Shown: positions 1 through 12,870 of the stretch, one piece after another
Numbering within the stretch: position 1 is the stretch's first letter
How the letters are laid out: every line of letters starts with the position of its first letter
NCBI GenBank assembly: GCA_013398015.1
Contig: VZRR01012433.1
Location: forward strand, 224,402 to 288,401
DNA length: 64,000 nucleotides
Direction of reading: 5' to 3'
Source: Oreocharis arfaki
Taxonomy: Eukaryota > Chordata > Aves > Passeriformes > Paramythiidae
Notes under the pieces: generated by a model
Seen by the model: the letters and a program-made list of their open reading frames with translations, nothing else
Database searches by the model: none
What the model was told of the DNA's origin: nothing
Program-made: the position numbers and the translations under genes

Positions 1-575
1 TCTAAGATCCTGCTTGCCTACATGATCAGAAGCAACATGGCTGGATTGTGGTTCAAAACCACTACAGAAACTGTTACCTGACACACCACAGCCTGAAGAA
101 TTCCTAACACCACCTCCTCAGTAAACACCTCTAATGGTGTGCCACAAAAGCAGAACAGAAACCCCCGTAACAGAGCAGGCAGAAGCATAATAAAGTCACT
201 GAATATGAAAAAAAAAAAAAGAATGGAAACAGCATTCTAGGAAAATAGGGATTGTTTTTTTCCTTAGAAAGGATCCATTGGGAAATACTGACAGAAATCT
301 TCTTTCTCGTCTACACTCTGAACCACGGTCATGATTCACTCAAACTGTTCTTGTATAGTTCTGTTTTCCAAGTTGCAATGTGCAGGGAGGAACTCTCCTA
401 AACAAGTGCTTGCAGAAACTCACAGTAATGTGTGTTACTTCTAACCAGAGGCTGACATCCTGAAAGGCACTGTGCATGAAGTTTTAATAAGAAATGCCGG
501 CCACAGGTGGAACTGAGAATACTGAGTTGTCTATGCTTAGATGGTTGCTTAAATAATATATTTCAGTATCCATAA
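1..575. other. Non-coding flank, nothing recognised
   Basis: AT-rich non-coding DNA with a short A-run near 210-222. I see no open frame of substance, RNA gene or recognisable repeat before the CR1 fragment that follows. Confidence 0.6.
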
Positions 576-862
576 GGCTTCTTTCTCCAGACCCTTCACC
601 ATCCTCATGGGCCTCCTCTGGACACTCTCTAACAGCTCAATGTCTTTCCTACATTGTGGCACCCAGAGCTGCCCCCAGCACTGGAGGTGAGGCTGCCCCA
701 GTGCAGAGCAGAGCGGGACAATCCCCTCCCTTGCCCGGCTGGCGATGCTGTGCCTGATGTACCCCCAGGACACGCTTGGCCCTCCTGGCTGCCAGGGCAC
801 TGCTGACTCATGTTCAGCTTGCCATGGACCAGGACCCCCAGATCCCTGTCTGTGGGACTGCA
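576..862 (-). mobile_element. CR1 LINE fragment (internal piece of 3' region)
   Basis: CR1 is the main non-LTR retrotransposon of birds. Read on the minus strand this is a piece of the distal CR1 ORF2 and downstream region. The + strand shows the familiar complement, with 'ctgcccccagcactgga' at about 671 and 'cccttgcccggctggcgat' at about 728. Both CR1 ends are absent, so the copy is truncated at each side. The short open frames on both strands here are relics or shadows of CR1. The copy is very similar to the piece at 4468-4728 in the same orientation, with only scattered differences over the shared 260 bp, which suggests the same subfamily. Confidence 0.85.
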
Positions 863-3800
863 TCCGAACTATTAATGAAGGTGTTGAAGAGAGCTGGGAT
901 GAGGATGGAGCCCTGCAGAACCCCACTAGTGACCAGCCACCAGCCTAGTGTCACCCCATCTGTTCTAACCCTTTGTGCCCAACCATTAGAAGCCCTCTGT
1001 TACAATCTGTAACATTAGTACAGGAGTTTAGAGCTTTCTGATTTCCATCTCAAATCAAAAGTCCCTGTAATGAAAAAGACGAGCACTCTTTCAGACTCTG
1101 GATCATGCACTAACAATGCCATTTATTTGCATGCTTATTCAAAGGGCCTTTCCACGATGGTTCAATATCAAGGAACACTCAAATAGATGTATTTTCCCCT
1201 CTCTATCTTCACATTTCTTAAGAGCACAGAACCCTTCCACTGCAGAAGGTAGAGACACCAGCATACAATATTAGAATACTAACTTTATCCTTCATCAGGC
1301 CACTGTAGTTTTGATAAGGACTGGAAGAAACATCTATACGTCTATGTGTGAGCCCTCTGGCCTTGCTGCCACCTCTGTGCAGAGATCACCAGAAATAATA
1401 TTTTATTGCAAAGTAAGGCATACCCCTAGCACAGCTCAGGATGACGGCACTGTGAACAGCACAGCTTGAGAATGAGCCAAAGCATACTCAGAGACTGCCA
1501 GTCTTTCCTCAAGCATCCTTAACAACCCAGATGTCTGAAGGAGAAGATCGTGGTAAAGAAAATATATTGGAAATCCAGCAATAACACCATTTCCCACTGT
1601 TCCCTGCCATGGAAGAAACATTCCACTATGCTAGCAGCTCCTGAGTCATTCTCCAAGAGTGGAGCCTGCAGAAGGTTTTTCTCCTTTTTCCATTTATTTA
1701 CATACCCAGTTCCAAGAACTGGCATGTAACCATACTTCTTTCTGATGTAGAAATATCCAGGCTCCCAGTGTCCTTTGCAAAATACATCTAAGAGGTTTAG
1801 CCTGTGAACTGTAGTGCTGGTATTCTGGCAGGGACCATCTCCTCATGGTACAGTAGTCAGCACCCAGTTGAGGGATGACTCAAACACTCACTGCTTTTGA
1901 GTGATTCACCCAGTTAGGAGGTGACTCATTCCATGAGGGCAGTGCTTTAACTCCCTCATGGACCTCCAACTCTAAAGCAAGCCTTTAGCAACTGCATCCA
2001 TCCTGAACGCAACTGACAAGCTGAAAAAAAATTCACCAACATGGATACTTTGATTTTCATTCACCCTCCTGGAACTCACTAGTCACTACTCAAGCACCAA
2101 GGATCAGGGAATCCAAGGCATACACCAGCTAGCTTGTTTTCTTGTAGAGACAGCAAGTTCCCAAATAAAAACCAGAAGCCTCGTGGAAGTGAGAAGTTTT
2201 ATGCACTTGCAAACATTTGCCGTGCTGCAGCACAAGGAAAAGGGCTGGCAGAAGAGCAGGAAGCAAGGTTACATTTAACAGATCTGTACCGGTTTGCACC
2301 TCAGCAAAAAACCTCTTCCACAGCAGGAGGCTGCTAAAAACTTCAGCAAGTTCAAGACAGAGCAATGAAAACAAGACAGTATTTTCTTCCCACCAAGAGA
2401 AATACTGACAGGATCAAAGCATTATGAAAACCTCTGCTTCGTAGATGGGAAAACCAGAAAATCCAGGAACAGTTGAAGCTAACCTGTTCATATAGTGAAT
2501 CCCACTGGAAGTGTTTTTCTGGCCATTTTAAACCATACCCCTGCTCTGGGATCAACTTGCAACAAGCTGAAGAGGAGGGGAAGTGCTGCTAAAATCACTT
2601 GGGTGCAGAACAGCCCAGAACTGCTGCTTCTCCGTTGTGCCTTGCTGAACCAGATTTTAGGAACTCACATTGTCTGCCCATCAAATGTGAAGATTTTGGC
2701 TAACTTTTATGAAAGCAATTTACTGGCTGGATTTGGACATACCTAAAACATTTCAGGGAATCTGTGTGACTGATGCACAGCATGAGAAAATTATTCTATT
2801 CTTATTCACCCCATATCAAGATGAATGCATGTATGGTTTGTAACAGGAGCTCTCTTTCAAATATCAAATTTAACACATAACTGTCACAGAAAAACAAATA
2901 GCCCACACAACATAATCTACTGCGATAGCTAAAATCTGCTTAAAAGCAGGGCAAGAGTTGGAACAAAATCTGTGCCAATTGTTGGCATTGGCAGAGTACA
3001 GTTCCTGGAATAACATTGCATAAGCAGGAGAATTACTCATAGAAGATAGCATGGTCTGAATTTTTATTATTCTGGCATTTGCTGAAACACACAGCTTGGA
3101 GAGGAGAAGCCAGGCTGTTGATGTGTGTGACAATAGTTGGGAACGTTGTCTGTATTTCAGAGACAACATGCTGTCCCTTTCAATAGCATCAGCTCCATAT
3201 CTCCATATAATCACTCTAGTTTAAAATTAGAACAGGAGCCTGTGGCCAGAGAGTTTTAACACTTCTGCAGCACTTAAACAGTCAACCTTTGGAAGAAAAA
3301 AAAACTGATCAGGTGATCTATAGTGCACGCACTTTGCTAGCTGTCAGGAGGTTAATGGTGTGCCTCGAGCACAAGGCTAAATTAGGATGTGAACACCTTA
3401 ATCTACAGTTGCAAATGCTGACAGCAATGGCACTTCATCAACTATTTTTGCAGTCTTATTTGCTGCATATCTCCCTGATTTCTCAAGCCTGTGCCACCAA
3501 CCCTCCCTCATCTCCACATAAATTAGCTAAATGACCTCTTGTAGCCTGCTTGAAATGAAAATTGTCATCTGAAGGAGAAAATAGCTGTTCTAAATGTTTG
3601 CGGAGAATGGAGAGGGTGTTGAGGATTGCAAGCTTTTCTGCAATACAAAACCTTCAAAAAGTCATGCGCCAGAAATTAGTCTTATCTGATATTCAGAGCC
3701 AAGTAATGAATAATTTTCCCTAAAAAAAAAAAAAAGCAGATCCCTTCTTTGTATTCGAATTCAACATTTTTATGTCTGTAATGCATTAAAAACCAATGGA

Positions 3801-4239
3801 TATTGCTTAAAAAGATATATTTTTGTAGCAGAGCTGAAATCTTCCTATGTTTATCACATGGGCTTTATAACACAGATCCTGTTCCATACCGCTAAAACTG
3901 ATGGATAAGAGGTGTCTGAGGAGCCACCAGAGATGCATTGATACTGTGCTCTAAAAGCTTTATTGCAGGAATGCATTAAACAAAGCTGAATGATAGAGAC
4001 AGCTTCAATTTTACATTGGCACTGTTTGACGCAGAAGAGAGATACTGAAATCACAAAATAAAAATTAATATATTGGCCACAATTATAATATTAGCAATTC
4101 TCCTAATTTGTTACATGTAGTCCTGAAAATATTTATTTAAGGGCAGCAACAGAAACCAGTCACAGTGAATCGATCAGGAAGTGAATCTTTTCCAACAGGA
4201 TAGCTGCCTCTGAAGACACGATATGAAGAAGTTTTACCT
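863..4239. other. Non-coding flank, nothing recognised
   Basis: Ordinary AT-rich intergenic sequence with a poly-A run at about 3721-3735. The open frames are short (the longest is 114 codons at 2870-3214, minus strand), overlap each other on both strands and resemble nothing I recognise. I see no splice-bounded exon, RNA gene or repeat. Confidence 0.6.
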
Positions 4240-4830
4240 GAACTGGAAAGTTCCTGATGACCTTATCACAGGTCCAACCTAAATACCCCCTGGAACAACT
4301 TCACACCATTCCCTCAGGTTCTGTCACTGGTCACCAAAGAGAGATCAGTGCCTACCCTTCCTCTTCCCCTCATGAGGATGCTGATGACTACAGTGAGGTC
4401 TCCCCTCTCTCCTCCAGGCTGAACAGACCAAGTGACTTCAGCTGCTCCTCACAGCTTCCCCTCAAGGCCCTTCAACATCCTCATGGCCCTCCTCCGGACA
4501 CTCTCTAACAGCTCAATGTTTTCTTTATGTTGTGGCACTCAGAGCTGCCCCCAGCACTGGAGGTGAGGCCGCCCCAGTGCAGAGCAGAGCGGGACAATCC
4601 CCTCCCTTGCCCGGCTGGCGATGCTGTGCCTGATGCCCCCCAGGACACGCTTGGCCCTCCTGGCTGCCAGGGCACAGTGACTCATGTCCAGCTTGCCATG
4701 GACCAGGACGCCCAGATCCCTTTCTGCAGTGTTTCTCTCCAGCCTCTCATTCCCCAGTCTGTACAAACATACACACAGAGTTGCTCCGTCCTAGTGCAGA
4801 ATCCAGCACTTGCCCTTGTTCAATTTAATT
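4240..4830 (-). mobile_element. CR1 LINE fragment (3' part without terminal tail)
   Basis: Reverse complement of CR1 3' sequence. The + strand runs from the 'ggtccaacc...cctggaacaacttc' region through 'ctgtcactggtcacc', then 'aggctgaacagaccaag', then the same block as the fragment at 576-862, and finally 'aatccagcacttgcccttgttcaa'. It stops abruptly where CR1 would continue. The extreme 3' end, with the short CR1 tail repeat, is missing on the left. The frame of about 150 codons at 4527-4979 (+) is antisense to CR1 and is not a gene. Confidence 0.88.
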
Positions 4831-7800
4831 TTTTTATATATATTGTGGAGCGTCCCTGTAATCCACTTATGCAATTCTATGCAAATTGTGTTAAATTTCA
4901 TCCCTTGAGGCGTAAAAGTAGAGACAATGGAGAAAGAAAAATACTCAGGTACTCAGGGTCACCTTTGTTCAGAAATTAATACAATTATTTTGGCCATTAA
5001 TACAAGGTAGCTAAGCAAGTATTTACAGTTATGCCTGAAGATTCCATTCAAATAATGACTGTCTAGATTGAAATCAAATCGAAGAAGAAAAAACACTATT
5101 TTTGTCCTGAGATTCTAAGTATAGCAAGACCCAACAAAGGTTAAAGTGTCCTACAAGGGAAAACTTTCTAGTGTAAATTTAGAGTACTTCCTCCAAATAC
5201 AAGTCACTGCCAAGATGTTGTTCATTTTTGCACACTTGCCACAGGGCTATTGCTAGCATCTTTTGCACTGAGATCCTCGGACCCATAGCAACTCAGCTCA
5301 GGTAGCCCTGGCCTCAGTATTCACTTGTTTTCAGCAAGGCTTCATCAGTCAGAGAGGCAGTGTTCCCAGATCCCATGGAAGCTTTGGAAGGGACTGTTCT
5401 GCACAGCCATCAAATCTATTCTCTAATTTTTGCACACACCTCAGAGGAACTCATATTTTGAAAAAATACAGACAGTGATTCCAATGACTCTCATCCCTGT
5501 CCCAGAGCCTGGTGAGATGCCCTCAGAATCACTAACATCTCACTAGTTTCACAGAGATGTAGCAAAAGAGAGGTTTCAAAGGGGTGAAAGATTCATGTCA
5601 GCCTAAGCAGCAGAGAGTGTTTTATCCAATATTTCCCACTGTAATGGTGAGGGGCTAATTTACGTTAGTTATTCAGAGCAGTAACCACTGGCAAACATCC
5701 CACAGCAGGTTTGCTGAGTATTTTGCTGCAGGAGAAATTCTCATCTCTTTGGTGATTCCAGACCAGCAAGCAGAAGATGTGAAAAGATAACTTTCATTAT
5801 TACAATAGAATGTTTTTTCATAGCAGTTGTTACCCCATTTGGAATATACTGCTTGATATCCTGTAATCCCTCTGTATCTGTCATTTCAGTTTATTAGTTT
5901 CTCAAGTATATTCAGAGCTGTAAATGGAGAAACTGAGCTGTCTGTGTTTCAAATTGAAGATGGGAGACAACTGACAAAATACCATGTAGCTGTTCCAGTT
6001 TAATAATCCCATATGGACAGACGATGCATCTACTATTCCTTTAGAAGCTTATTTCCCAAACTCGGTTATCATGCAGATGGTAAAATCTATTATTTGAGGG
6101 TCAGGATTAAAGCCAATGGAAAGTACCATGTAATTCTTTGAGGAAAAATAGCTATTACTGCTACCTGGAAGGTAATATCTATTTCCAATACAAAACACCC
6201 TATATTTTATGACAGCTAACATTTTCCCAAACCTTCCTAAGCAGCTAAAACTTAAAAAATAATCTAATTTCAGGCACTGCACAGAAGCAGCAAACAAGTA
6301 AAGGTCAACCACAAACGCTTTCCATGCCATCTAATCCAAATAAACAGATACCCTTACACGAAGGGCATTACCTCTCCTTCAAATTCCAAGTGCCTCAGTA
6401 CCCAAAGCAGGACTTGGACACCCAGTCTGCCAAAACTCAAAAGTGAATGAAGAATTTCTGCACAGGCCAAAGCTTTCCCAGTTCAAGAAAAGAAACACCT
6501 TCCTCACCTAGCCTTCACAAGGACTCAGCACAGGTGGAGTCATATCTATATCCTGTGAAAGGTCCTGGCATCCTTACTCTAGCCAGAGAAGTGGACGTAT
6601 TCCCCAGGGCTCACTGACATGATGCATCAATCAAGCAATGCAACTGATCTAACAGCTGCACTAGAAAAAAAATGCAGACCCCTTTATGGCATCTCTCCAG
6701 CACACCAAGCAGAGCATATGTAAAAATTGGCTAATGGTCTAAAACCAGAAAAATATTATCCCTGTGTGTCTTAGAAAAAGTTCATAATATTTATTACTTT
6801 TGAAATTATTAATTCATATAGATGGTGCACTTTTATTTTTACTGGGAAAAAAAGGCATTTATTTTAACCTTACCATTAAAATACACTTGTTAAATGCAGC
6901 AGTAATGCATTGTTGAGGACAAATGAATTTAAACATGAGGCTGACTCAATAAAACATCAGAATCACCCGTCCAAAGCAAAAAATGCTTTAAGGACATTTA
7001 AGTCTTTAAAAACAAAATTAGTCAGTGACTTAAAACATCTTCTCTTCGTCACAATAAAACGCAGTTCTCTGGCTCAGCTGTATTTCCACTATTTATATAC
7101 CTGCAAAACAGGCAGAGGCCAAAGTTCCACTTTTTGGTATTCCCCTCATCTACAGAACTGGCTAACGCTCCATTTTACCTGAAGGAATTTGCAGACTTAA
7201 GAAGGTATGACCTGCTCACCTGCTCATGGAAGCAAACTGTGCTTATCAAAGGGAAATCCACGGGGCATTCACCATTAAAAAACTGAATTAACAAGGCATT
7301 CTGCATTTCCTCTGTAGTATACTTTCTTTGAGGGAGGATTTAAGGGGTGCTCTGAACTCAGTAGCTCAATAAATACATTGCAGTGTCACGGCAAACCTTC
7401 TACAGCCCATCCTGACCCGCACACTGGCACAGTACCACACCAAGGCAGGCATGCAGCACTTCCTCGCAAGGAACAGTACAATGCAAGACAAGGTCCTAGA
7501 GTTCCTCAAAATCTGGACCTTGGACAATCTGTCCAGATAAAACAAACACTGCTTTGAGCAACAGACAAAGGGGATCCTCTCCATAGAAGAGCATCAGGCA
7601 TACTTGCCTCCTAGCCCATCCCAAGAAGCTCAGTTCGGACCACAGCCCAGTACTTTGTCAGGTCTCAGCAGGGAGAGGCCGAAGCATTAATGAGGGGTTT
7701 CCCTGACAGTACAGCCTTCATCTGAACACTCATTTCTACTATCAGGGAAAGTTTAGAGTCTGCTGGGCTGGGGGGAGGTTGGTGGGTTTTTTGCACAACA

Positions 7801-10310
7801 CAGCTTTTACCCCAAAGTTAATTCACTTCACAAAGACCTTTTTGACTAGAAGGTATGGTGTTTTAAATCTAAATTCCCTGTAGGGGGATGCACACTATCA
7901 GTACCTTTGAGCAACTCCCCGTTGCAGACAGCAGGGAATTCTGCTCAGAAAAGAAATCAATGGCATAACCAAGCCTAAGGTTGTTGGGACTGTTTTATAT
8001 ATATTGCTTTATAGCTTTTAAATGAATCCTGACATTGATCCTCAGAAAAAATAATGAAAAATTAAATGAAAAGGAGAAAAAGATGACAAAATACTGCAGT
8101 TAAAAGGCTTGTAAGGCAAAAGACAATAACATATTGTGCTGCTGGAATATTAAATGTAGAATCCTGAAAGTGTCATAAAATAACTTTGCTGTAAGCCCAG
8201 CAGGTGTTCGTGGGATCTCTCTGCAAAATTTAATTATTTATTGTAGAAACAGTCCTAAAAAGTAGAGAAGTGCTACCACCACTAGAAGTGAAGGACTACA
8301 GAAACCTGGCCAAAGGGAATACATTCAACATGTGAAATCCTTCAAGGACCTCTCCACTACTAAAAGGAAAGGGACTAGATCTCCTAAATCCTTCAAGTAC
8401 ACGAACGATTTTACCTACTAGGTGCAAAAAAACCTAGCAGAGCACAGAAGCTTTGCCAACATGCCAGTCCCAGTAGCTGCAAAAAGAAAATCCAATTTTA
8501 GTGGCTAAGAAGCCACCCCCACTTCTCTCCAAGCTTTAATGCAGTAGTGATTAATTGCACCAAAGTGGATATGGCCCAGTCCTTTCAATGCAACCCTATT
8601 GATTTACTCCTGCAGCACAAGTAGCCAACCAGATTTTGACATTGAAATATGATCTCCTTTAATGACGCCCGCTCTTAGTAATATCTTCCAGCTTTCTCTG
8701 TTATTCATTCTGGGATTTAGATTTAATTTGGATGCTGTTATGTTGCATATACTTTTATTGTGCTCTGTTTACAAAATGATTCTTGCAATTAATTACAGTA
8801 ATGAGATCATGGCTAAAAGACTCACAGAATAGATTAGATAATTAATGATTGGTTGTTTTTTGTTGCATTTTATTGAATATATACTCCAGGTTGGTCTCTC
8901 CTCTTTCCTTTTTTGGTCTTTCTTGCCTGAGTTCTAATAGGTAATTGAATAAATGATTAGTGGGAAAGTAGATTACATGAATCATATTTAACCCCTCGGC
9001 ACTTAGACAGGAATCCAGAGTAATATAATGTGAGGAATATAAGAAATCAATTTCTTTGGTATTTTCATTGTAGTAATTACAGGCTGAAAATAGTTTTAAA
9101 TCAGACATTAGTTCAAAATTGTCAAATAGGCTGGACCTGACATAAGAAGTCTCTCTGTAGAAGCAAATGATGGTAGAATAGTTGCCTGCCAGCTAGAACA
9201 GAACTGATCATCCTGAAAAGAGGCTGGCCAGGGCACAGCAGAGCTTAACCACAAAAAAAAAAAGTGTGGCCAAGTTTACAGTCAAACGGCTGACCATGGG
9301 AAAAACATTTTGTTTCTGGGCCTGCAATGGAAAGAAAAGATCAGGTCACCCTTTCCCTGCTCTCAATAAGCTTCCATGAAACCTCCAGCCATGCCAAAGG
9401 CCCATCCCTCTTCAGTGCCAAGACATACTACAGGCAATAACACTACTGACATGAACTGGATGATGAACTGATGCAGGCAAATTCCAGGCTGATCAAAAGC
9501 CACACATCCAAACACCATTGACTCAATCTGGTTTGCTTTCAAAAGACTAGGTTGAATAAAGTCACAAAAGTGAGCACTTTGTCTGTGGCTATATTATGAT
9601 ACAGTCTAATTAAGATTACTCCCGTTGACTTCAGCCTCAGCACTTACGAGAGTCAGACACACAGATCTCCAGTAGGAATACAGAAAATGAGGAACCTGTA
9701 TCCAGGTCAGTGACGTGAAAGTACTCCCAGTTGTCTTCTCTTGAGCAAAACCTAGAGACAGTCCACTTCCTATCTTGGTACATTTTGCACCTCATAGCAA
9801 AAACCAGGCTGTATTTAGATAATTGGTCTAAATCCACATGCAAAAAATAGCCAAAGGAAAGGCTGGGCAGCCTTAACTACCATCTCCTTAAGCAGAGCAC
9901 TTATTTGGCTTGTTTCTTTTTTCAAGTCTCAAATTTTTAATTAAAAAGGGGTTTTCTCAGAGTTTTATTGAAGTGTTTAGGTTTTCTTGAATAGCTGAAA
10001 AGAATGAGCAAACAAAGCTATCACAGTTTACTTTCAGCTTCTAATGTTGCCAACCAGATGAACTACAAAATAAGTCATCACGAGAGACTGGTAAGTTACA
10101 TTTATTCATGGGGAGAAAGGTCTAAAATAAAATTTATGTTGTCAGAGAAGGAATTAGGGTAGTTCCTGAACATTCTGTAGAAAAAACATCAAGCCATGAT
10201 CAATCTCCAGCTGTCCCACAATGTTTTCCATGTGATTTTTAATGCCAATGGGCTCACACAGCATTCCCAGCAAAACACAAGAGCAGACACAACATTTGAA
10301 CTTGGTCCTG
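4831..10310. other. Non-coding flank with one possible conserved island
   Basis: AT-rich non-coding DNA. A poly-A run sits at about 9250-9265. The stretch around 8560-8830 has the look of a conserved non-coding element (balanced unique sequence with several ATTA/TAAT motifs), but this is only an impression. No gene, RNA gene or repeat is recognised in the rest. Confidence 0.5.
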
Positions 10311-10319
10311 CAATTGCAG

Positions 10320-11090
10320 GCAGTTTCAACAAGGCCAAGTGCTGGCTCCTGCCCTTTAGCCACAACTACCCCAGGCATTGCTACAGGCTTAGGCAGAGTG
10401 GCTGAAAAGCAGCCCAGCAGAAAAGGACCTGGAGGTGCTGGTCGACAGCAGCTGAACATGAGCCAGCGAGTGCCCAGGTGGCCAAGAAGGCCAATGGCAT
10501 CCTGGCCGGTATCAGCGACAGTGTGGCCAGCAGGACCAGGGGAAGTGATTCTTCCCCTGTACTCGGCACTGGTGAGGCCACACCTCAAACCCTGTGGTGC
10601 AGTCTGGGCCTCTCACAACAAGAAGGACATTGAGGTGCTGGAACCTATCCAGAGAAGGGCAACAGAGCTGGGGAAGGGTCTGGATCATAAGTCTGATGAG
10701 GAGCAGCTGAGAGACATGGGGTTGTTTAGCCTGGAGAAAAGAAGGCTCAGGGGGGACTTTCTCACTCTCTACAACTATATGAAAGCTTCTTGTAGCAAGG
10801 TGTGGTCAGCCTCTCCCAGGTAAGAAATGGGAGGACATGAGCAAATGGTCTCAAGTTGTACCAATGAAGGTGTTGATCGGATATTAGGGAAAATTTCTTC
10901 AAGGAAAGGGTGGTCAGGCATTGGAACAGCCTGCCATGGGAAGCAGCGGAATCACAATCTCTGGAGGTAGTCAGGAAAATGTGGATGTGGCACTTAGGGA
11001 CAAGTTTTAGTGGTGGACTCAGCAGTGCTGGTTTAGTGAGTGGACTTTATCTTAGAGGTCTTTTCCGACCTTAACAATCCTGTGATTATT
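10320..11090 (+). mobile_element. CR1 LINE, 5'-truncated copy with 3' end
   Basis: The sense strand reads as the end of CR1 ORF2 plus the 3' UTR. It starts near 'caaggccaagtgctgg' and passes 'gaaaaggacctggaggtgctgg', the end-of-ORF block 'aggacattgaggtgctgga' and 'agcctggagaaaagaaggct'. It then enters the UTR with 'ggaacagcctgccatgg' and ends in a degraded tail at about 11090 ('tcttttccgacc...tgtgatta'). The 193-codon frame at 10242-10823 (+) is the decayed end of the reverse-transcriptase ORF, not a host gene. About 770 bp remain of a roughly 4.5-kb element, as is typical for 5'-truncated CR1 insertions. Confidence 0.9.
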
Positions 11091-12149
11091 CCACTACTGA
11101 ATCAAACCACCCAGATCACAGCATATGCCATGCCAACCTATTCTAAGTGCTTTCTCACACTGATTTAATGAACAAAGGTGAATTATCCTGTCTCAATACA
11201 CTACCAAAGACACAGGCCTCCACAGATAAATTCCTGCAAGACAGACCTATTCACTCACGGACGAACAGAGTAAGCTATCAAATGCCCAAAGCACATAACT
11301 TTCTCATCATCCTCCTGTATTTCTTCAGCAGTCAGCTCAGTAGCTTTCCAATGAAACACAGGTACCTTACAATTCCTTTTCAGAAGAGAAATAAACTAGT
11401 AGGAGAAAAGTCAGCAAGATTTCTCTCCGCCCACCATCGAAAAGAAACATTACCAAGTGGCTAGGAGAGCCACACATTTGAGGGAAATTACATATTGCGC
11501 ACAATTTATTCCTACACAGCATGATTACAGATAATTAGCGCACATGGTTGCGAAGAACACAATTATAAGTCCCTGGATAGGACCGGACTTTGCAAGAATC
11601 CAATTCAAATCAGGGGGTAGGAGGGTCACAATCTGTTCTGATTATATCATATGTTATAGATGCTTCCAATATGTTTAAGATGAGGAACAGGATCACTACT
11701 AGTAAAACACAAGGTTTTTCACGAGCTTCAGAAGCTGGATATCTTGGAGTAAAATCAAAGTCTAGCAACATTAGTGGTTTGGCAAGAATAGTTAAGAACA
11801 AAGTTTTTTAAGATGCTTTTTGTTAACTCACGTACAGCACCTAACACCTGATGAGTCATTGCCTGAAGATATTAAGGGATTAACATCTACCTTGAATGAG
11901 AAAAAGGATACAAAGGATTTGATTTGATTTTATTTATAACTGTCCTGCAGTTACACACCGGTCTGTGGCAGGCTGCTGGCAACTTGCCTGCCCTCTAAAC
12001 ACATTTATCTTGTACTCCTGCAAAGTAGTCTTTGCATGCAAGGTTTGAACGCCTTCTGCACTTCCCAGCTAAGTGCTAGACCCTTGCAGCTTAACTCATC
12101 TTCTATGACCAAGGTCTGAATCAACTGCACAGCAAGCCAGAATTACATT
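11091..12149. other. Non-coding, nothing recognised
   Basis: Unique-looking intergenic DNA between the CR1 copy and a GC-rich repeat-like block. The open frames (up to 105 codons at 11147-11464) show no recognisable domain or splice context. Confidence 0.55.
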
Positions 12150-12870
12150 TAAGAAGTTTTATTTTGAAGTTTCTGGGTACTCCTCCTTTCACAGAATACC
12201 TGCTTGCAAACTACCAGGGAAGCTACTGTAGAAGAGCATTCCATCTCTGGCCTCTCATTCATACAATGACATTCAAAGAAGGCCACTAGTCCAGAATGGG
12301 TCCCTTCCACGGGATGCAATTCTTCCACAACAGGCTGCTGTGGCATGGCTCCTCTGCAGGGTCACTAGTCCTGCCAGCAAACCTGCTCCAGCGTGGGGTC
12401 CTCTCTCCATGGGGCCACAGGTCCTGCCAGGAGCCTGCTCCAGCATGCGCTTCCCATGGGCTAACAACCTCCTTTGAGCATCCACCTGCTCCACTGTGGA
12501 CCTCCAGCAGCACAGCTGCCTCATCGTGGTCTTCCACGTGGGCTGCAGGGGAATCTCAGCCCTGGTGCCTGGAGCATTTCCTGCCCCTCCTTCTGCACTG
12601 ACCAGTGTGTCTGCAGGGCTGTTCCTCTCACGTGTTCTCATGGCTCTCTTTGGCTGCATTTGCTGTTGCACAGCTATTTCCCCCCATTCTTAACTCCATT
12701 ATCCCAGAGGTGCTGTCACTGGCATTGATGGGCTTGGCCTTGGCCAGCGGTGGGTCCATCTTGGAGCTGGCTGGCATTGGCTCTATCAAGCATGGGGGAA
12801 GCTGATACCCCCTTATCACAGAAGCCACTCCTGTAGCCCCCTCAACTATACAACCCGAGACACCTCCTAC
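12150..12870. repeat. GC-rich retroelement-like block with internal repeats
   Basis: This block stands out from its AT-rich surroundings by base composition. It contains imperfect internal repeats: 'cctgccagcaaacctgctcc' near 12372 and 'cctgccaggagcctgctcc' near 12423 recur about 50 bp apart with similar following sequence. The second half ('cttggccttggccagcggtg' near 12731) resembles dispersed, probably ERV-derived sequence that I recall from bird genomes; that is recollection, not a search. Overlapping open frames exist on both strands (132 codons minus, 101 codons plus), as expected for GC-rich repeats. Boundaries and orientation are approximate. A gene is the less likely alternative. Confidence 0.5.

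Noticed and set aside
4527..4979. 150-codon + strand frame
   Set aside because: Most of it is antisense to a minus-strand CR1 fragment.
10242..10823. 193-codon + strand frame
   Set aside because: It is the decayed end of the CR1 ORF2, not a host gene.
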